Shown here one piece after another: positions 48,313 to 61,654 of a stretch of 64,000 nt of DNA. A model generated the notes under the pieces. That model was not told the origin of the DNA, did not search any database, and saw nothing but the letters and a program-made list of their open reading frames with translations. Made by a program: the position numbers and the translations under genes. Location of the stretch: NCBI GenBank assembly GCA_010015655.1, contig ML976664.1:1234166-1298165 (forward strand). Direction: 5' to 3'. The stretch comes from Bimuria novae-zelandiae CBS 107.79 (lineage: Eukaryota; Ascomycota; Dothideomycetes; Pleosporales; Didymosphaeriaceae). Each line of letters starts with the position of its first letter. Within the stretch, counting starts at the first letter, position 1.

Positions 48313-48789
48313 TGTTAAGTCCCTACGGGTAGCTAGTCCGAAATGGGGTTAAGGTTGGTTCTCTAGCAGGAGCGATATCGAAGACGGGAAAGGGTGTATT
48401 AATAGCTCGCGCTTATTAATAGGGTGTTAGTATTAAAGTAAGGTGCGTTATAATTAAATTAACAAGAGCCTGAGTGCATCCAAACGATAGATTAATAAAC
48501 AGGTTAAACACAAGGTGGAAGGGTCTATCCTTATGTTCCTATATACTTAGCATGCTTGACTTGCTCGCTTTAAGCATGTCAAGCGCAGCCTTGGCTTTCT
48601 GCATATACTTAACTTGCTTAACTCGAGCAGAGCAAGCGCAGCCTTGGCTTCCTATACCTGCTCGACTTGCTCGCTTCAAGCGCTTTAAGCAGTCACGTAA
48701 CTTACCTATTACTATACCACCATTGGCTCCCATAAGACCTTAGCCGTCTCAGAATGTTAGCCTAGTAATGCTAAATACAGATCCTAACA
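48313..48789. repeat. Left LTR of gypsy B
   Basis: 477 bp, starting TGTTAAGTCCCTACGGG and ending ATCCTAACA. It is about 105 bp longer than the right copy because of extra GACTTGCTCGCTT-like units between about 48555 and 48680. Confidence 0.9.
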
Positions 48790-49001
48790 TTATCCCCTTT
48801 CTCCAGTAATTTATCCTCGAATCACATAACCTATCTTATAAAATAGATAAAGTTTAGTTGCCCCGCTTCTTAGTGCGTTTTACTATAATATCTTTTGCTA
48901 AAGCCCGCGCTATCTGTCTTAGCATTAAAACTCGCTATAATAGTATTATTTATCCTATCTCTTGCGATTATTACTTACTTTTTAGCTTTAAGTGTATTAT
49001 T

Positions 49002-49391
49002 ATGCCGTCGTCCGATCCTAACGCCTATCTAAAGTGTTCTAAGTGTATTCGTGCGCAAAAGCCTTGCGTAAACTTGTTATAGGCGTTATTAGACAAGACT
49101 CGTGATAAGTATAAAAAGAAGGTAGATGCAGATAAGAAATTATTAGTAAAAGTATTAATATAACTTTTGCGGAATAAGAAAATATTACAGCAGGCTAAAG
49201 AGCGTGCTAAGAAGAAGGCGCAATGCCTTATATCCGAAATAGATACTGCTGGAGAGTTAGAAGCAGAGGCGGTATCAGAGAACTATCCTGCCATGGCAGC
49301 CACTATTAGCTTCTCTCCCTTAATGTGGTCGACACTAGGGTTACTAAATAATTACTCTAGTATCTTACCTATAACCGCGAACGGTTCTTAG
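49002..49391 (+). pseudogene. Antisense Cys-rich/coiled-coil reading frame in gypsy B
   Basis: A plus-strand frame of 130 codons inside the left LTR, antisense to pol. It starts MPSSDPNAYLKCSKCIRAQK and has a CxxC...C cluster. A Lys/Glu-rich helical region follows (QAKERAKKKAQCLISEID), then a Ser/Pro-rich tail. Two in-frame stops (TAG at 49080, TAA near 49164) interrupt it. It occupies the same relative place as the antisense frame of gypsy A. Product and role are unknown to me. Confidence 0.55.
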
Positions 49392-52300
49392 GTATGTTCC
49401 TATAGTATTATTAGAGTAACTGTTTACAGTTTGCTAAGTTCTCTTTAGGTTCCTATATATTTTCGCTATGTAGGTATTTCTTCTATTTAATAAGATACGT
49501 GCGTGGCTAATCCGTGTGTTACAGTATTTATTCGACTTCAAATTTATTTTCTTCCTCTAGCTAATAATAGAAGGTGGTTTCGACTGGTGTCTCTGGGTCG
49601 GCTGGTTCCAATCGGTCTATATGGAATACCTGGTGTATCTTAGCGTCTAGTAGTAGTTCTAATTAGTAGTTAACTGGTGATATTTGCTTGGAAATAAAAA
49701 ATAGTCTAACCTTAATATAATCTAGTTTCTTATGTTTCTTCTTCTAAGTTTAAAGATTCTTTGTAAGCAGGTATGCTTTATCCCCCTTCTTTAGCTAAGG
49801 TGCCGTTTTTCGTTTTTAATTTATATAGGAAATACCTTACTATTAAGCTTTCTTAAGATTCTCTAAGAGTTATTCGTGTGTCGTTTTTATTCTTTCTACC
49901 AAACTAATGGCTTCTTCTGTCCTGATATTTGTAGGAAATATTTAATTAAAGAGATGTAGATATCTTCCGTGGTTTATATAGAACGGTGTGTATCCTATTA
50001 CTGCTAATATCTTGTTGTTGTATGCTAATTATGCCATAGGTAATAGGGAAATCTAGTTATTTTTCTGGTTATTACAGTAGATGCGTAGGTACGTTTTAAT
50101 TGTCTAATTCGTACGTGCTATTTATCCATCCGTTTATAGATAATAAGCTATTAATAGCTTCCGTTTTGTTCCAATAAGTGCTATAAGCGTTGTCTAGTAA
50201 TTTAAGGTAAAGAGCTTATCTCGATCGCTAATAATTGTCTTTAGTATGCCGTAGTGTCGTATAAGGCGGTCTAGGATAAGAAATGCGAGTTCCTTAGCCG
50301 TAGTCGTCTTCTAGCATGGTAGTAGTTCTACGTATTTAGTAAATTGGCAAACGATTACTAATATAGAATTGTACTTTATTCCTATTGCTGGGTCCTTTAA
50401 TCCGGGTAGTCCTGTTATAAAGTCTATAGTAATGTCTTTCTACAGTGCTATTAGTATCTGGATTGCTTGCATCTCGCTATATTTAAGATGTGTTGCGTGC
50501 TTATTTTGTTGGCATTCTGCGCATTTGCGAATATACTAGGTTACTACTTCTTTAATTACTTTAAAGCTGTAGTTGCGTTAGATAAGTTCTATTGTTTTCT
50601 TAACTCCTGGGTGTCCGTACACAGGGTCGTCGTGGTATTATTAGATAATCTCGGTCTGTTGGTTCGCGGGTACCTCTCGTGTCGTCACGAGGATTTAATT
50701 AAGTTCCGCTGTTAGTCTAAGGGATCTGTCTTTATTCTACTATAAGATAGTAGAGTAGGTCTTAATCTTATCTCCTGCAAGATCGCTGCGCCTGCTTAGA
50801 GCGTCTACTTGTCCATTTTCTTTACCTGGGGTGTACACAATCTTAAATTTATACTGTCCTATTGTTTCTGACTATCTCGCTTAACGTGGTGTTAATTCTT
50901 TAGTCGTTGTGAATTATAAGAGATTCTTATAGTCTATAAAGATTATAAGGTCTAAGTAACTATATGCGTAGATCCTTTAATGCTTTAATACTCTAACGAT
51001 CGCGTATAGTTCTTTATTATATATGTTGTATCTTGATTCCGCGTCGTTGAGTTTGCATAAGTAGTATGCGATTAGATACTAATGCCAATCCTTCTCTTGC
51101 TTCGCACATGCTCCTAGTGCTAGATTACTTGCGTTTGTTTTAATCCTTAGTGGCCTATTATCTTGGAAGTGCATTAGTACTAGTAGACTAATATATGCTT
51201 GTTATAGTGCTTAGAATGCTTCTTCGCATTCTGTTGTCTATTTAAAGGGTATATCTTTCTTAGTAAGGTTTATAAGCGGTATCGTGATCTTTGCGTAGTC
51301 TTTGATAAATTATTAATTAAATCTACAGAATCCTAAGAATTCTTAGATCTTCTTGGCTAATTGTGGTCGTGGCCAGTCCTTGACACATTTAATTTTATCG
51401 GGGCTTACCTTAATTCCTTTAGTGTTAATAATATGTTTAAGGAATTTAAGTTCTATTTAGAAGAACTTGCACTTTTCTTGTTTTAGTTATAGGTATAACT
51501 TATTAAGTTCTTTAAGTACTATCTTAACATGTTCTACGTGGTCGTTTATGTTTTCTGAGTAGATCAGAATGTTATCCATGTATGTAATAATAAAGATGTT
51601 AAGGTAGTATTATAAGACATTATTAATAAGTGCCTGGAATGTAGCTGGTGCGTTTATAAGTCTAAATGGCATAACAGTGTACTTAAACAGTCTATATCTA
51701 GATCTAAATACTATTTTCTATTCTTTACCTTCTTTAATTTATATAAGGTGGTATCTATCGCGTAGGTCTAGTGAGGTAAATATCTTTACTCGTGCTAGCC
51801 TATCTTGTAGTTCTCTAATGTTTGGTAACAGGTATCGATTCTTTATTATCATGTCGTTAAGCTTTTAGTAGTCTACGCAGGGTCGCAATTCGCCGCTCTT
51901 CTTAAGTATAAATATAAATAGGCTTGCCGCTGGTGACTTTAATAGTTGTATATATTCTTTTACTAAATTCTTCTTAATGAATTTCTTTTCTTCTTAGAGT
52001 TCTTTGCCTAATTTCGCGTATAGTAGTCTAAAGGGTGGCGTCTTTCCTTCTTTTAGGTTAATTTTGTGATCCTAGGGTTAGTGCTTAGGTAGGTTTGCTT
52101 TTCCTTCCTCTTCTCGAAACAGATGGCTCTATTCTATAAACTATTCGGGGATTCTGTGGATTATGCGTTGCCCTCTTTCCTTTGCAGGAATTGGCTTGTC
52201 CACTTCCTTGCGCTCTTTGACCTGGTAGTTCCTACTAGCGTCTGCCAAGGGTAATTCGATCTTGAATCTCGTTTGCAAGACTATGTTGTTAATAGCTCTT

Positions 52301-54716
52301 TTATTTACTATTAAATTCTACTAATGCGTAGGCTTTGCTTGCAAGGCATAGTTACAGCGCTTAAAGGATAGCGTTCTCTTTCCCTAATTAATTATAGGGT
52401 TATGCTTTCTTAACTAGGGTAGTCCTAGTATCACATCGTGACTAGCTTTCTTAAGAACATCGAGGGTAGTCGTTTCCTTATATCTATAGATCTTAAGTGT
52501 CGTCTCGACCTTGTACTTAATTCGTGGCGTGCCTGGCATTAGGTGTCTATTCGCGACATAGATAATATAAGCGTCTTCTTTCTTACGCGTAGTAAGTCCT
52601 GCTCTACTAAGTGCCTTTTAAGAGATGTAGCTTTGTTGTGCTCTTAAATCTAGCATAGCCTTTATCTATATTCTATTAAGCCGTATTAGTAGCTTAATTA
52701 ATACTTAACTATTTATAGTATTTAATTCCTTAAAGGCGTCTTCTCGCTTAAGCCTAGGTCTAAAAAAGACACTTCCTTAGTAAATAGCTTAATAGGCTAA
52801 AGATTGCCATTCTTATCCCGTGGTTAGTGGTATCGTGCCATTATTTGGGTTGCTTTACCGTAGCTCCTCCCTTCTTATTAGTCCATGCGCACTAGTTCTC
52901 CGTGATAGTCGCTAGGTCTAAATCTAAAGAGTGCTTTATCCTATCTATACGCTATACAGTCCGGGTGTAGGCACGTTTGCCAAATCTTTAATATACATTT
53001 ATTATTAATTAATATAGTATAGGTAAGGTTTTAAGCTTTGCTAAGATATAGGAAGTACTTTACTTCTTGCTTATCCTATAGGTGCTTATCGCATTTAGCA
53101 ATTAGGCAATTGAACTATTCCCATCTGCATCGTTTCTGCGGTTGTGGGAAGTATCTACACTATTTAGCGTAGAGATACGTATTGCATGCGTCGGCGGTAC
53201 AGAATCTCTATCTAAGGATTCCGTAATTGGGATTTCGGTGGTCTAGGTCGTATATTAGTCTATAGCTAAGATTCTTAACGGGGTATTTCTTCTTTAGGTC
53301 CTAGTGTTTATAACCGTGGTCTATAAATTCTTATATTACTAGGCTAATTAGTTAGGTGCGTACTATATTTAGCTTAGTTACTGTGAATCTAAAATTAGTT
53401 TCACGCGGTTAATGTTAATCTAAGAATTAGAATATATTATGTTCTTCCTTATCCGTGAGTCTTCTTGCATTTAGATGCGGTGTGGGGGCGCGTTTCTTTA
53501 GCTTCTTTTGCTCTACCTCCGATCCTTTTTCTGCATCCTTGTATAGCCAAGAGTTAGGCAGGTCCGTTTGCTCTAAGTCCTTGTCTTAGGTATTAAGTTA
53601 CTTAATAGTATTAATAACTTACTATTCTTCGTTAGTCGCGTTTGCGTCTTCGACGGTTAGTACGTTTAACTATCTAATAACCTTATTCTTAGATCTGCAG
53701 TTCCTGGCTATATGGCCTGGTTTACCACATGTAAAACAAGTGCGTGTCTCGGTCCCCTGTTGTTATCGGGTTCCATCTGAGATACGTCTTTGGTTAGGCT
53801 TCTTGCGATAGCCTGGAGACTTTCCTGTTCCTTTTCCGATTACATTGATTTGGTTATGGTACTGGATTCCTTTTATTGGCTAAGGTCCGTAGTTATCTTG
53901 TCTTGGCCTAGGAGTTTATTAATTGCGATAATTATCGTGGCTTAAGGGTAGTCTATAGCCTTGTCGTCCTAACTAGTTCCATCGTATATCGCGTTTTAGT
54001 TCGTACTATTCCTTATTAATCTTAATAGCTTCCTTTAACAATGCTTCTAGTGTATCTATTCTTGCTCCGCTACGCAGTAGTTCTTCGCGTAGGTTAGGCT
54101 TAAGTCCTTAATAGTATATAGTTATAAGAGTTGCTTCGTTTTAATAGATTTAATCGGCGTGTCTGCGGAATTTAGAGTTATATTTAGTAGCTAAGCAGAC
54201 TTGCTTAAGTTGCTAAATAGCTCTTTTAGCGATAGCCTCCTAATTAGCTACTCTAAAGTACTGTTTAACTTTCTTGCAGAACTTGTCGTAGTCTTCTATA
54301 ATTTTATTAATAGTATCTCCCTCTAAGTTCTCTTTAGCTAGGTATTAGTTAAGATATGGTCGAATCCATGCAAGGGCTGGTCCTTTTATATAGGATGCTG
54401 CAAAAATGGTTTTATTAGCTTTATTCTATTCCTTCTTCGTTCTATAGAAGTAGAGGTTAAGCTATAAGATCTATAGTTCTGTATGCTTGCAGTCTCTGTA
54501 AAAGAGATTAGGTTTAGCGTAAAGGCTTCCCTTAATATAGGTGATAGTAGCATTATTATTATTATTATTTAGAGTGTTCCCTAGAATAATATCTGGTGCA
54601 TTAAAAAGGGTCTTGTATTTACTTATATTAGGGGTGTTTAAGATATTAAGTCCCTACGGGTAGCTAGTCCGAAATAGGGTTAAGGTTGGTTCTCTAGCAG
54701 GAGCGATGTTAAAGAC

Positions 54717-54956
54717 TGTCGGTTCACAGGTAGCAAGGAATGAACAAGTAACTCTCTGTCTTTGGTATCTAGTGTCTGTATTGTCTGTGTGTTCTGTAAT
54801 AGTTCTATATACCTTCCTTCCAGTTCTCGTGGATGTGAGCGAGTACCAGGTGGTGTGGAGGCGAAGGGGTTTCGGTACAGTATCAGGTTAACTGGAAGTA
54901 AGGGGGTATAAGGGTTACACAGTTCCCTTAGCGCGGAAGGCGAGGCAGTGCAGACA
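54717..54956. repeat. Left LTR of copia C
   Basis: 240 bp, TGTCGGTTCACAGG...GTGCAGACA as read on the plus strand. It is nearly identical to 60639-60878. Confidence 0.95.
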
Positions 54957-57227
54957 CTGGCAGCTTTTCTTTTATAGTAAAATAAGTGTGGATCAGGTGT
55001 ACACTTGCTGGAGAGGCTGTTTGCGAAAGTCGGAAGGTAATAACTATAGTAGTTGTCGTAATTATTATTAGAGCTAGTTTGTGGGGTCCTTGCGTGTTAC
55101 CTATTCGTCAACTCGTATACGCAGCGAGTTTGTATTAATAAGAGTTTTTAGGGCTTTATTTAGCGATGTTTTTGTTATAGCGTTGGTAGGGTTATCTTAG
55201 CTATTTACCTATTAAACCTTAAATAACTCCCTTCTCTCATAGGATTGACGTAAGGCTATAATATTAATTATTAGTCGTTTTTCCTTAGTCGTTCCTAGCT
55301 TAACAATACACTCATACAGTGAGTATGAGTCTGTATAAACTACTAGGGGGAGAGATAGCAGACTAAGCTGCTTTGTAACCATGGCAAGCGTTGAGGTAAT
55401 AGAGTAGGCAAGGTTAACGCCTCCTACTATTACGTAGATCTCTGACGTAAGGACGCTCTAGGTCACGCGTTTGCTCTTCGCGGAGCTCTAGTGAATAAGA
55501 TTGCCGTGAATAGTAAACTCCGTGTTAGTAGCGTCTTCCATAGCTACTATAATTGTGTAGCTAATCTAGCTACTTAAATCTTTGTTGTTTGCGAAGGAGC
55601 TATTAACAAATATAAAGACTTTAGCCTAAGCTAGGTTAAGTGCCTTATAAGTGAGGCTATAATTAAGATTGTTTAGTTGCTACTATAGGCGTTTGTTTAA
55701 CGCGTTAACGTCGTCGACGGTAGGCTCCTAAGTTTGTGCGGTAATAGAGAGGTTAAAAGTCGCCTCTGGTTAGCAAATGCTCGCAATGTAGGCGCCGCGA
55801 GCCCTCTACTTAACGTACTATTATTAATAGTTAGCTAAGCTTGCGTTAATAAGCTAAATCTTCTTACCTTAATCCTTTTGTCGTAGTAAGAGCTTGCCAG
55901 TGTGATTAATTAATAGGACATAGCCATTAAAAATTAATAGAGTAGTAGGTGTTAGCTTCTCCTTTAGCTTAGCTATAAACGTTAACTCCTTCTCCTCTAG
56001 GTTAGAGAAACATTTATCCGCGAGAATAAGTGTGTTATTAGTCTATATGCCTACTATGCTAAAGGCGTCCTAGGTAGTGGTTATAAGCAGGCATGGGTTA
56101 TATGTTAAGGTCTCTATGTAAAGCTTTTCCTTATAATAAGCGCTGTATGTTGCCTACTAATAGGTACTAGCTTTAGCTAGGCCGTATAGGGGCTTCTTAA
56201 CTATCATGACCGTGCTAGGTGGATACTTGTATTTAATTTCCTTAGGTAAGTGGGCAATAACTACTTAGTTAAGCTTTATGCGTAACTGTATATATGCTTA
56301 GGTAATATCTTGTAGCTAGAGCGAGATCTCTCTATTTATTAATGTAACTCTATTACGCATAAGTAAAGAAGCAATAGCTAGTATAATTTATTAGCTAGCT
56401 TGCTAGATAGTCGGCGATTAGGTAAGGATTATTGCTTTGCTATTATCTTAATAGCCTTATACTACGAGGCGTGATTTCTTGTATAAGGTAGTGGTAGTCT
56501 TGCCTTTAATTTCGCGTACTAGTTACGACTTAAAAATCTATCCTTAGTGCTTACAGGGATTGTATTGCTTAAAGCGAAAGACTCTGTTAGTAATAAGGCT
56601 GTTAATTTCCTTATTATCTAATAGCTTAAATAGTTAGCTAGGTGTAGTTATCCTTTGCTCTTTACGTAACTAAATAGAAAGTAGCTAGTTAGTGTTCTCT
56701 TTGTGCGTTATAAAGACCTCTATTATGTGAGCTTCGTTAGGCGCTGTGTGAACAGTGTACGCTGTAAGAGCCGTATAAGCTATCCTAGGAGGGTTCGCGC
56801 GGGCTATAGTAGCTTTAGGCTTGTTTTTGCTACCTTTAGGTTAGCCGCGTTTTCGTTAAGGGAGTTTAGAAGCTTGTTCTTAATACTAGTTAGTTACACT
56901 AGTTTCGCTGTCTTTATCCTGGTTATTGTTTCCGTTGTCTAGTATATCTATTAGGTGGCTATTATCCTTATTGTTAATTGCTAGTGGCGTGGCTGGTTTA
57001 TTGTTTATCGGGGAGGTATCCGTGTAGTACGGCTTAATAACTATTAAGCGGAAATTTGTAGGGCCATGCGGCAGCTATATTGTATAGGTCTTATTTATTA
57101 TAGTAATAAGCTTATAGGGCCCTATCTATCTATCCTTCTCGCGCCAGACGCGCACGTTGGAGTTAATAGGTAGTATAGTTATTTTAAGCGTCGTAGGTCT
57201 ATTACGCGTTACTAGCGTATTATTAAT

Positions 57228-57413
57228 TTAGCGCGTCTTGTGTACCCGTCGTACCTTTCTTATAGCCTTTTTAATAACAGCAGCGCGTTGAGTAATTAAT
57301 AGCAATAGGGGAGAGTCTTTTGTTATTCGTGGGTAGGCGCCAAAGACAAGGAGCGTAGGCACTAGGCTATTAGGACCTATAGTGTTATTAATAGCTTTAA
57401 TAGCTATTTGCAA
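57228..57413 (-). pseudogene. Integrase C-terminal fragment of copia C
   Basis: An open stretch of 61 codons reading AIKAINNTIGPNSLVPTLLV and GAYPRITKDSP, a block common in fungal copia polyproteins just after the integrase core. It is bounded by stops. Confidence 0.75.
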
Positions 57414-60400
57414 GATGAGCTGCCTGTCTATTATTATAGGTAAATTGGCTTAGATAGTCTTAAAAGCACGTTATAATAGAGCATGGTACTGCTCTATCTT
57501 GCCTACGCTGTTATAAGCTTCTATAGATACTTCTTTAATATTAATTAATAGTGACTTGGCAAGTTGCTTAAATTTAGTAAAAATAAAGTTCCTGCCGGCG
57601 TTATAAACAAGATACTTAGGCGGTCTAAGGTAGGTATTAATCTAGTAATACTGTAGAGCGTTCTAAGTGCTTGCGGCTAATGTATCTTTAAGGAAGCGAG
57701 CAGCTTAAAAGGCGGTCGCGTTATTAACTATATATAGGATAGGTTTTCTATTTAGGTACATAATGTTAATAATTACCTTGTAGTTAAAGTCTAGGTCTAG
57801 TTTCTTAAGCTTAAATTTAAAGCGTCTAGGTGCTTTCTGATTTAGTTAGTACTATTAGCAGTACTTAACGAGCTTATTAATAAGCTCTTTATAGACGTTA
57901 TTATAGCTAGCGCGAATAAGCAAGTCGTAGAGCTAACAAGCTAATAGGTGGCTAAATTATTAGTAGAGCTAGCGTAGCTTAGTCTTTATAAGGTGGTAGC
58001 TGGCGGCTGCGGTGCGTTTAGGTTGATTTACAAGGAGCTATAGATGGCCAAATTTACGTATAACTAGGTGTAGCTAGTTGCCCTAGACCAGTACGTTGCG
58101 CAGGTTGTTATATCTAACGCCTAGTCTATCCATACTAGCTAGACAGAGTAAGAATGGCGTATTAGTAGGTAGCACGTGGAACGTGACTTTACTAATTACT
58201 GTGTTAACGTGTAGGGTGCCTATAGATGTAATTACCTAGCCTTTACCAAAGCGGATTTGGTGCTGCCTAGCTATTAAGGTATCTATTTGTAAGCTTATGG
58301 CTGCCTATAGAGCAGTCGCTTATAGTTCTCTAGCTATCGAGACGCCTAAGGCTCCCGTGTTAGGTATAATGCCCTAAAAGACTTTCTTATTATATTAATT
58401 CTTAAACGTAAATACAGTAGCGAGCGTGTTATCTATAGCCCTAAACGCGTTAATTTATATAGTCGCGTGGTATATAGCTTAGTTATTTAGGTAGGCAATC
58501 GTCTAATTGCCGTTAATTATACTAGAGAACTTAGTAATAAACTAATCTCCCTTAATTATTATTTCTATAGCAAGCATCTACTAGACCTTATTATTAATTT
58601 TAATACCTTCGTACTCGGTTAGAAAAGCGTGAAAGTTAGTAACGTTAGGTTACGCGTTATATAAGTAGGCTAACGCTATTTAGTAAAATCTATAATAGGA
58701 TTGCTTGCGCTTATCCCTAGAGTGCTTTATTAATTAGTAGCTAGGCTTACTATAAATAAAGCATTTCTTTTAAGATTACAGTTGCTTAGGTGGCAGTAGC
58801 TATCGAAAGGGTAACCCTCGAGAGTTACCTTAATAGGGTCCACGATTATTAACGTCTTGCGGCGAGAAGCGCGACGAGAATCCTTATAATCTATTACTTT
58901 AACCTCTCCGCGAGCCTTTACCTCTATAGGTCCTATTAGTCTAGTACTACTTATAGCCGTTTGCGTTGGGGTCGTCCTTATAGGGGTGTTAGAGGTTATA
59001 GTAGTTCTAATACTCCTTGTTAGTAGTATATTATATTAGGCTTAGATTACGCGCCTTGCGCGAGCGGGTAGCAGCGCTAATAAATAAGCGTAGAGTAGAG
59101 CAAAGGCCTTTAAAAGTAGGCGCTAGGGCGAAAAGGGCAAGATTATAGTCCTTAATACTACTATACGCGTTAAGTAGTTATTCGCGTAGCACGTTATTAC
59201 CTTAGTAGTTATAGCCTAGCCTGCGTTAAAGCTTCTAGAGCTTATTAATAAGTAATTAGAAAGTATTAAGACAAGATTTATTAGGGTAGGCGCTAATTAT
59301 ACGTGCTAGCGTGATTGTTCTCCACTTACTAAGGTATAATTAATAATTCTCCTTATTATAGAAGTGGCTCTTTATTATACCTATTATTATTTTAAGATTA
59401 TAGCCCTGACCCGCGAGGTGGTTATAGTAGTAGTTAGACGCTTTATCTTTTAGCATGATAGAAAAAGCTCGATCCTAGTGTTACTTAGGTAGCCCTATCT
59501 TGCTGCAATTATCTTAGAAGATTCTAAATTTAGTGTTAAACACGTTATATAGCTTACCTTTAAAGCGCTTCTTATTGTCGTATAGCTTATAGAGGTCTAT
59601 AATAAGTCGATGTGCGTTATTAAGACATGTAGCGTCTATAGGGCTTTCGTGCTGCAGATGGGGGTTATACGTATTATACTGGTTTAGCTACTACGTAGAG
59701 GATAAAGGCGCGTTGTGCTGCTAATAAGGGGGCAGGTATATAGTGGGCTGCCATTTTAGTAGAGGTATAGGTTAGTAGATAGTGCGTGCTATTAGAGCTA
59801 GTTAAGGAGAAGCAAGATACGTAGAGGGTTATTAAAAAGATTGCTATAATAGAGGCGTATTATATAGAGGCAATGTTGTAAGATTTAGATTAAAGCGCGA
59901 GTTGAACTTTTTATTTATTTTAAGCTAGTAAGCAACCTCTTTATTAGTCTATTTATAATAGTTGCCCTACAGCGCTTCTGCGATGTTATAGGCAATTAAC
60001 TTACTATTCTTAGCTATAAGGACGCCTTACTTACGTAGGTGGTCTCGTAATTTAGTAACAAGAGATTTATTACCTTTATTAAAGAGTTCTTTTAGCCATC
60101 CTTTAAAGATAATAGTCATCTGCTCTTATAGCTCATAGTCCTCCTATTCTTTATTTCGGGAGATCTGGTAGTAGAAGAGGATATATGTGTTTACACTCTT
60201 TATATTAATTTTTATAATATCTGTATTCTTATTAATATTAAGGGGCTGGCCTTAACTATCCTTATTAATAAGCGCCTATTCTTCCTTCGTAAGATAGTTG
60301 GTAAGAGGCATCGTAAGAAAGCAATTTAGGGGTCGTAAGGCGTCTCTTTAAGAGAGTAAGACGCAGGTTAATTAATAGTACTATTAGTGGCGGGTACTGT

Positions 60401-60638
60401 AGAGCGTAATGGACAGGGACTTAGGTAAACGCTTAGAGTCCTTATTACTTAGTGGTAGGCTACGACGCGCAAGCTTCCGGCAAAGGCGTAATAGACATAG
60501 AGACCTAGGTAAACGCTTAGGGTCTTGTTAACACACAGTTTAGGGTATCGCTATACCCCTCGTCGTGTCTCTTCTAGTTCTCCTTACTGTCTGTGGTTAT
60601 CTCTCATAGCATCGACTGTAAGGGTAACCACTAATTAG

Positions 60639-60878
60639 TGTCGGTTCACAGGTAGCAAGGAATGAACAAGTAACTCTCTGTCTTTAGTATCTAGTGTCTA
60701 TATTATCTATGTATTCTGTAATAGTTCTATATACCTTCCTTTCAGTTCTCGTGGATGTGAGCGAGTACCAGGTGGTGTGGAGGCGAAGGGGTTTCGGTAC
60801 AGTATCAGGTTAACTAGAAGTGAGGGGGTATAAGGGTTACACAGTTCCCTTAGCGCGGAAGGCGAGGCAGTGCAGACA
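60639..60878. repeat. Right LTR of copia C
   Basis: 240 bp, matching 54717-54956 with a few G/A and C/T changes. On the coding (minus) strand this is the 5' LTR. Confidence 0.95.
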
Positions 60879-61654
60879 AAGACAGAAAAGGGTGTATTAA
60901 TAGCTTACGCTTATTAATAGGGTGTTAGTATTAAAATAAGGTGCGTTATAATTAAATTAACAAGAGCCTAAGTAAATCTAAATAATAGATTAATAAATAG
61001 GTTAAACACAAGGTGGAAGAGTCCATCCTTATGTTCCTATATACTTAGCATGCTCGACTTGCTCGCTTCGAGCGCTTCGAGCAGTCACGTGACTTGCCCA
61101 TTGCTGTGCCACCATTGGCTCCCATAAGACCTTGGCCGTCTCAGAATGTTAGCCTGGTGATGCTAAATATAGATCCTAACAGTAAAGTGTGCTAAAACAT
61201 AGACCACCTTCTGTTCTTTATTTTTAATCTAGAGTACTAGTATGTTTAAGTGCAACGCTGCTTCTGCTAAGAAGGCCCTTAACTTATTTTAGTTTTTATT
61301 AAATCGTGTGAGCGTTAGAAGCTTAAGTGGCTTGCTTATAACTTGCGTTTTTAACTTATTAATAATGTCTTTGTTAACCTTTTATTCTTTTATAACTGCT
61401 ATTAGCTGCGCGTCTGTCTGTTGTAACTAATCCTTTAGTTTTTTTATTTTACTTTAGGAGTGCCTGAAGTACGTCCTTAAGCCTGGCTTAGTCCTTACTT
61501 AAACTATTAATTGTATTCTTAATCTTTCGAAAGTCTGTGTCGTCCGATTCGTGCATCAACAACTAACCTTTACCTTATTAAAATAATCTTGCTATATTTA
61601 GCTTAGACTGTGCGCTACTTACGCTTCGCTCTTCTAAGAACTAGATTGTTAAAG

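Larger units (their letters stand above)
54717..60878 (-). mobile_element. Copia C (Ty1/copia), nested in the right LTR of gypsy B
   Basis: A 6,162-bp element with 240-bp LTRs (54717-54956 and 60639-60878) and TSD AAGAC (54712-54716 and 60879-60883). The coding strand is minus. Integrase lies upstream of reverse transcriptase, as in copia. The integrase tail reads LVPTLLVFGAYPRITKDSP (57228-57413). The reverse transcriptase catalytic pair, expected as TDD, reads TNN near 56060. RNase H is at about 55210-55330 (YTDSYSLYECIVKLGTT, then ALRQSYERRE). LTR copies differ at only a few positions, mostly transitions, so this is the youngest retroelement of the nest. Confidence 0.93.
48313..61181 (-). 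mobile_element. Gypsy B, nested in gypsy A, minus-strand coding
   Basis: Left LTR 48313-48789 and right LTR 54644-54716 plus 60884-61181 (split by copia C), with TSD GTAAA at 48308-48312 and 61182-61186. LTR ends are TGTTAAG...CCTAACA. Minus-strand coding shows an intact gag knuckle CFTCGKPGHIARNC (near 53695-53740) and the reverse transcriptase site TYMDNILIYSEN (near 51545-51590), where the second Asp is now Asn. Net of copia it is about 6.7 kb. It is less damaged than its relatives D and F, so it is probably younger. Confidence 0.92.
54644..61181. repeat. Right LTR of gypsy B, split by copia C
   Basis: The LTR runs 54644-54716, is interrupted by copia C, and resumes 60884-61181, for 371 bp in total. 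It starts TATTAAGTCCC and ends GATCCTAACA. The two halves join cleanly once the AAGAC duplication is removed. Confidence 0.9.

Noticed and set aside
56703..56942. 79-codon plus-strand frame
   Set aside because: Inside copia C, antisense to the reverse transcriptase region.
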